6,855 nucleotides of DNA from Haloarculaceae archaeon (GTDB lineage: Archaea > Halobacteriota > Halobacteria > Halobacteriales > Haloarculaceae). The stretch covers positions 1 through 6,855 of the forward strand of contig JAHENO010000127.1 in the NCBI GenBank assembly GCA_018609945.1. Direction: 5' to 3'. The notes under the pieces are model-generated. The model searched no databases, was not told the origin of the DNA, and was given only the letters and a program-made list of their open reading frames with translations. A program made the position numbers and the translations under genes. Within the stretch, counting starts at the first letter, position 1. Every line of letters starts with the position of its first letter. This document shows positions 5,067 to 6,855 of this stretch, in pieces.

Positions 5067-6855
5067 ATGAGCAAACAGACGCAGCCACACAGTCAGGGGA
5101 CTGACCCGGCAGCCGAGCCACGCAGCAACTACGACTACCAGGGTCCGGACCTCGAACGGCCGGACCTCCTGGCGGACCTCGAGGAGCGCGTCGCGGGCGA
5201 CGTCAGGTTCGACACCTACACCAGGGAACTCTACGCGACCGACGCCAGCGCGTACGAACAGCTTCCCATCGGGGTGGTGTCACCGAGATCTATCGACGAC
5301 GTCGCGGCCGTGATGGAGTACTGTGCCGCGGAGGACATCCCGGTGTTGCCGCGGGGTGGCGGGACGAGTCTCGCGGGCCAGGCGGTCAACGAGGCGGTCG
5401 TGCTCGATTTCAAGCGCCACATGGACGAGTTCCTGGGGTTCGACGCCGAGGCCGAGACCGCCCGCGCCCAGTCGGGCATCACGCTGGCACGCCTCAACGA
5501 CCGCCTGGAGCCCCACGGCCTGAAGTTCGCACCCGACCCGGCGTGGGGCGACAAGTCAGTCCTCGGGGGTGCCATCGGCAACAACACCACCGGCGCCCAC
5601 TCGCTGAAGTACGGCAAGACCGACGCCTACATCGAGGCCTGCGAGGTCGTCCTCGCCGACGGCACGGTCACCACCTTCGGGTGGACGGACGTCGAGGACC
5701 TCCACGACCGGGCCGAAGGGGTGTCCACGGACGAGGAGCCGGACCTCGAGGACCGCATCTACGCCGAAGTCTCCCGAATTCTGAGGGAGGACGCCGACGA
5801 GATTGCGGAGCGGTACCCCGACCTCAAGCGGAACGTCTCGGGGTACAACCTCGACCACCTCGTCGAGAACGCCCGCGAGCGCGGCGAGGTCAACCTCGGG
5901 CGACTGCTCGCCGGTAGCGAGGGGACGCTGGCGATCGTCACCGAGGCCGAGGTGTCCTTAGAGCCCATCCCCGAGGCGACGGCCGTGGTCATGCTGACCT
6001 ACGACGGCGTGTTGCCGGCGATGCGCGACGTCGCACCCATCCTCGAACACGACCCCTCGGCGGTCGAGGTGATGGACGAAGTCTTCCTCGACCTGGCCCG
6101 CGAGACGGCGGAGTTCTCGGACCTGGTGGGCACGCTCCCCGAGGGGACCGACTCGACGCTCCTGGTGGAGTTCTACGCCGATTCCCTCGAGGCAGGCAAG
6201 CGGAAGATAGCCGGCCTTCTTGCGGATCGCCTGCCCGACTACGACCCGGCGGTCGACCCGCCGGCGGATCACCCGGTGACGGACGCGGATGTCAACGCCG
6301 TCGACGCCCTGGAGGCCTACGACCCCGACAGGCAGGCGAAGTTCTGGAAGATGCGCAAGGCGGGGCTGCCGATCCTCCTCTCCCGGACCGGCGACGACAA
6401 ACACTGGCCGTTCATCGAGGACACGGCGGTCCCGCCGGAGAACCTGCCCGCGTACGTCTCGGACCTCCGGGAGGTGTTCGAGTCCCACGACACCTTCGCG
6501 GCCTACTACGCCCACGCCGGGCCGGGCGTGTTGCACATCCGGCCGCTCCTGAACCTGAAATCGGAGGCTGGCGTCGAGGCGATGGCCGACATCGCCGACG
6601 AGGTGACCGACCTCGTGATCGAGTACGGCGGCAGCGTCTCGGGCGAACACGGCGACGGCAAGGCGCGCACCCAGTGGAACCGGAAACTCTACGGCGACCG
6701 GCTCTGGGAGACGTTCCGCGGGTTGAAGACGGCCTTCGACCCGGACTGGCTGCTCAACCCCGGGCAGGTGGTCTACCGCGAGGACGACCCGACCGGGACG
6801 ACCGAGGACCTCCGGTACGACCCCGACTACGCGTTCGACGCCGACTTCGAACCCG
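5067..6855 (+). CDS. FAD-linked oxidase, D-lactate / D-2-hydroxyglutarate dehydrogenase type, partial at right edge
   Basis: The 596 visible codons are open from ATG 5067 to the edge. Residues about 65-300 form the FAD-binding domain: a PRSIDDVAAV strand (73-82), the flavin loop PRGGGTSLAGQ (95-105), GGAIGNNTTGAHSLKYG (167-183) and GSEGTLAIVTEA (283-294). The C-terminal FAD-oxidase domain follows, with EDTAVP (451-456), HAGPGVLHIRP (483-493), SGEHGDGKAR (525-534) and FDPDWLLNPGQVV (557-569). Proteins of this class oxidise D-2-hydroxy acids to 2-oxo acids, passing electrons from FAD to quinone or an iron-sulfur chain. The reading frame continues beyond the normal end of a stand-alone oxidase (NPGQVV) into an acidic, Tyr/Asp/Phe-rich linker, which suggests the long form (about 1000 residues) with a C-terminal 4Fe-4S/CCG domain outside the window. 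The substrate (lactate, 2-hydroxyglutarate, glycolate) cannot be decided. No SD is seen; a palindrome lies just upstream. Confidence 0.92.
   Translation, partial: MSKQTQPHSQGTDPAAEPRSNYDYQGPDLERPDLLADLEERVAGDVRFDTYTRELYATDASAYEQLPIGVVSPRSIDDVAAVMEYCAAEDIPVLPRGGGTSLAGQAVNEAVVLDFKRHMDEFLGFDAEAETARAQSGITLARLNDRLEPHGLKFAPDPAWGDKSVLGGAIGNNTTGAHSLKYGKTDAYIEACEVVLADGTVTTFGWTDVEDLHDRAEGVSTDEEPDLEDRIYAEVSRILREDADEIAERYPDLKRNVSGYNLDHLVENARERGEVNLGRLLAGSEGTLAIVTEAEVSLEPIPEATAVVMLTYDGVLPAMRDVAPILEHDPSAVEVMDEVFLDLARETAEFSDLVGTLPEGTDSTLLVEFYADSLEAGKRKIAGLLADRLPDYDPAVDPPADHPVTDADVNAVDALEAYDPDRQAKFWKMRKAGLPILLSRTGDDKHWPFIEDTAVPPENLPAYVSDLREVFESHDTFAAYYAHAGPGVLHIRPLLNLKSEAGVEAMADIADEVTDLVIEYGGSVSGEHGDGKARTQWNRKLYGDRLWETFRGLKTAFDPDWLLNPGQVVYREDDPTGTTEDLRYDPDYAFDADFEP

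Overview
The window looks like chromosomal DNA of a haloarchaeon (class Halobacteria). The DNA is very GC-rich and the proteins are strongly acidic (Asp/Glu-rich, Lys-poor). Several families are typical of this class: a DUF5789-like protein, an AdkA-type adenylate kinase relative, a fused 2-oxoacid:ferredoxin oxidoreductase alpha chain and a tiny CxxC zinc-ribbon protein. First genes of transcription units have short AT-rich boxes close to the start codon and no Shine-Dalgarno (SD) sequence, as in leaderless haloarchaeal transcription. No genus can be named.

Layout. From about 2096 down to base 1, on the minus strand, lies a tight three-gene unit: a small DUF5789-like protein, an AdkA-like nucleotide kinase and the alpha subunit of a 2-oxoacid:ferredoxin oxidoreductase, which runs off the left edge. 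The joints are stop/start overlaps (TGATG, then ATGA), so the genes are almost certainly co-transcribed and translationally coupled. A beta subunit (KorB) would be expected just beyond the left edge. Bases 2097-2342 are a divergent intergenic region holding a symmetric TATTAATA box and a good TATA box for the rightward unit.

Rightward, 2343-3192 encodes a four-helix DoxX/DoxD-type membrane protein followed by a 95-residue two-helix membrane protein. The second gene starts behind a near-perfect SD sequence that overlaps the stop codon of the first. At 3272-4792 is a 506-residue glutamate-cysteine-ligase-like (GCS2-type) enzyme, with a palindrome in its promoter. At 4864-5010 is a 48-residue double-CxxC zinc-ribbon protein. 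From 5067 to the right edge runs a large FAD-linked oxidase of the D-lactate/D-2-hydroxyglutarate dehydrogenase type, truncated by the window, with a 22-bp palindrome just upstream.

How they may work together. The theme is redox and 2-oxo/2-hydroxy acid metabolism: an oxidoreductase feeding ferredoxin, a flavoprotein dehydrogenase feeding the membrane or other acceptors, a possible quinone-linked DoxX-type membrane protein and a thiol-ligase-like enzyme. Apart from the two compact units (2096-1 minus; 2343-3192 plus) there is no proof of a shared pathway. I saw no RNA genes, CRISPR array, insertion sequence or integration site. The points most worth following up are the divergent AdkA-like kinase locked into the oxidoreductase operon, the palindromes at or near three of the promoters, and the uncharacterised DoxD-plus-small-protein pair.
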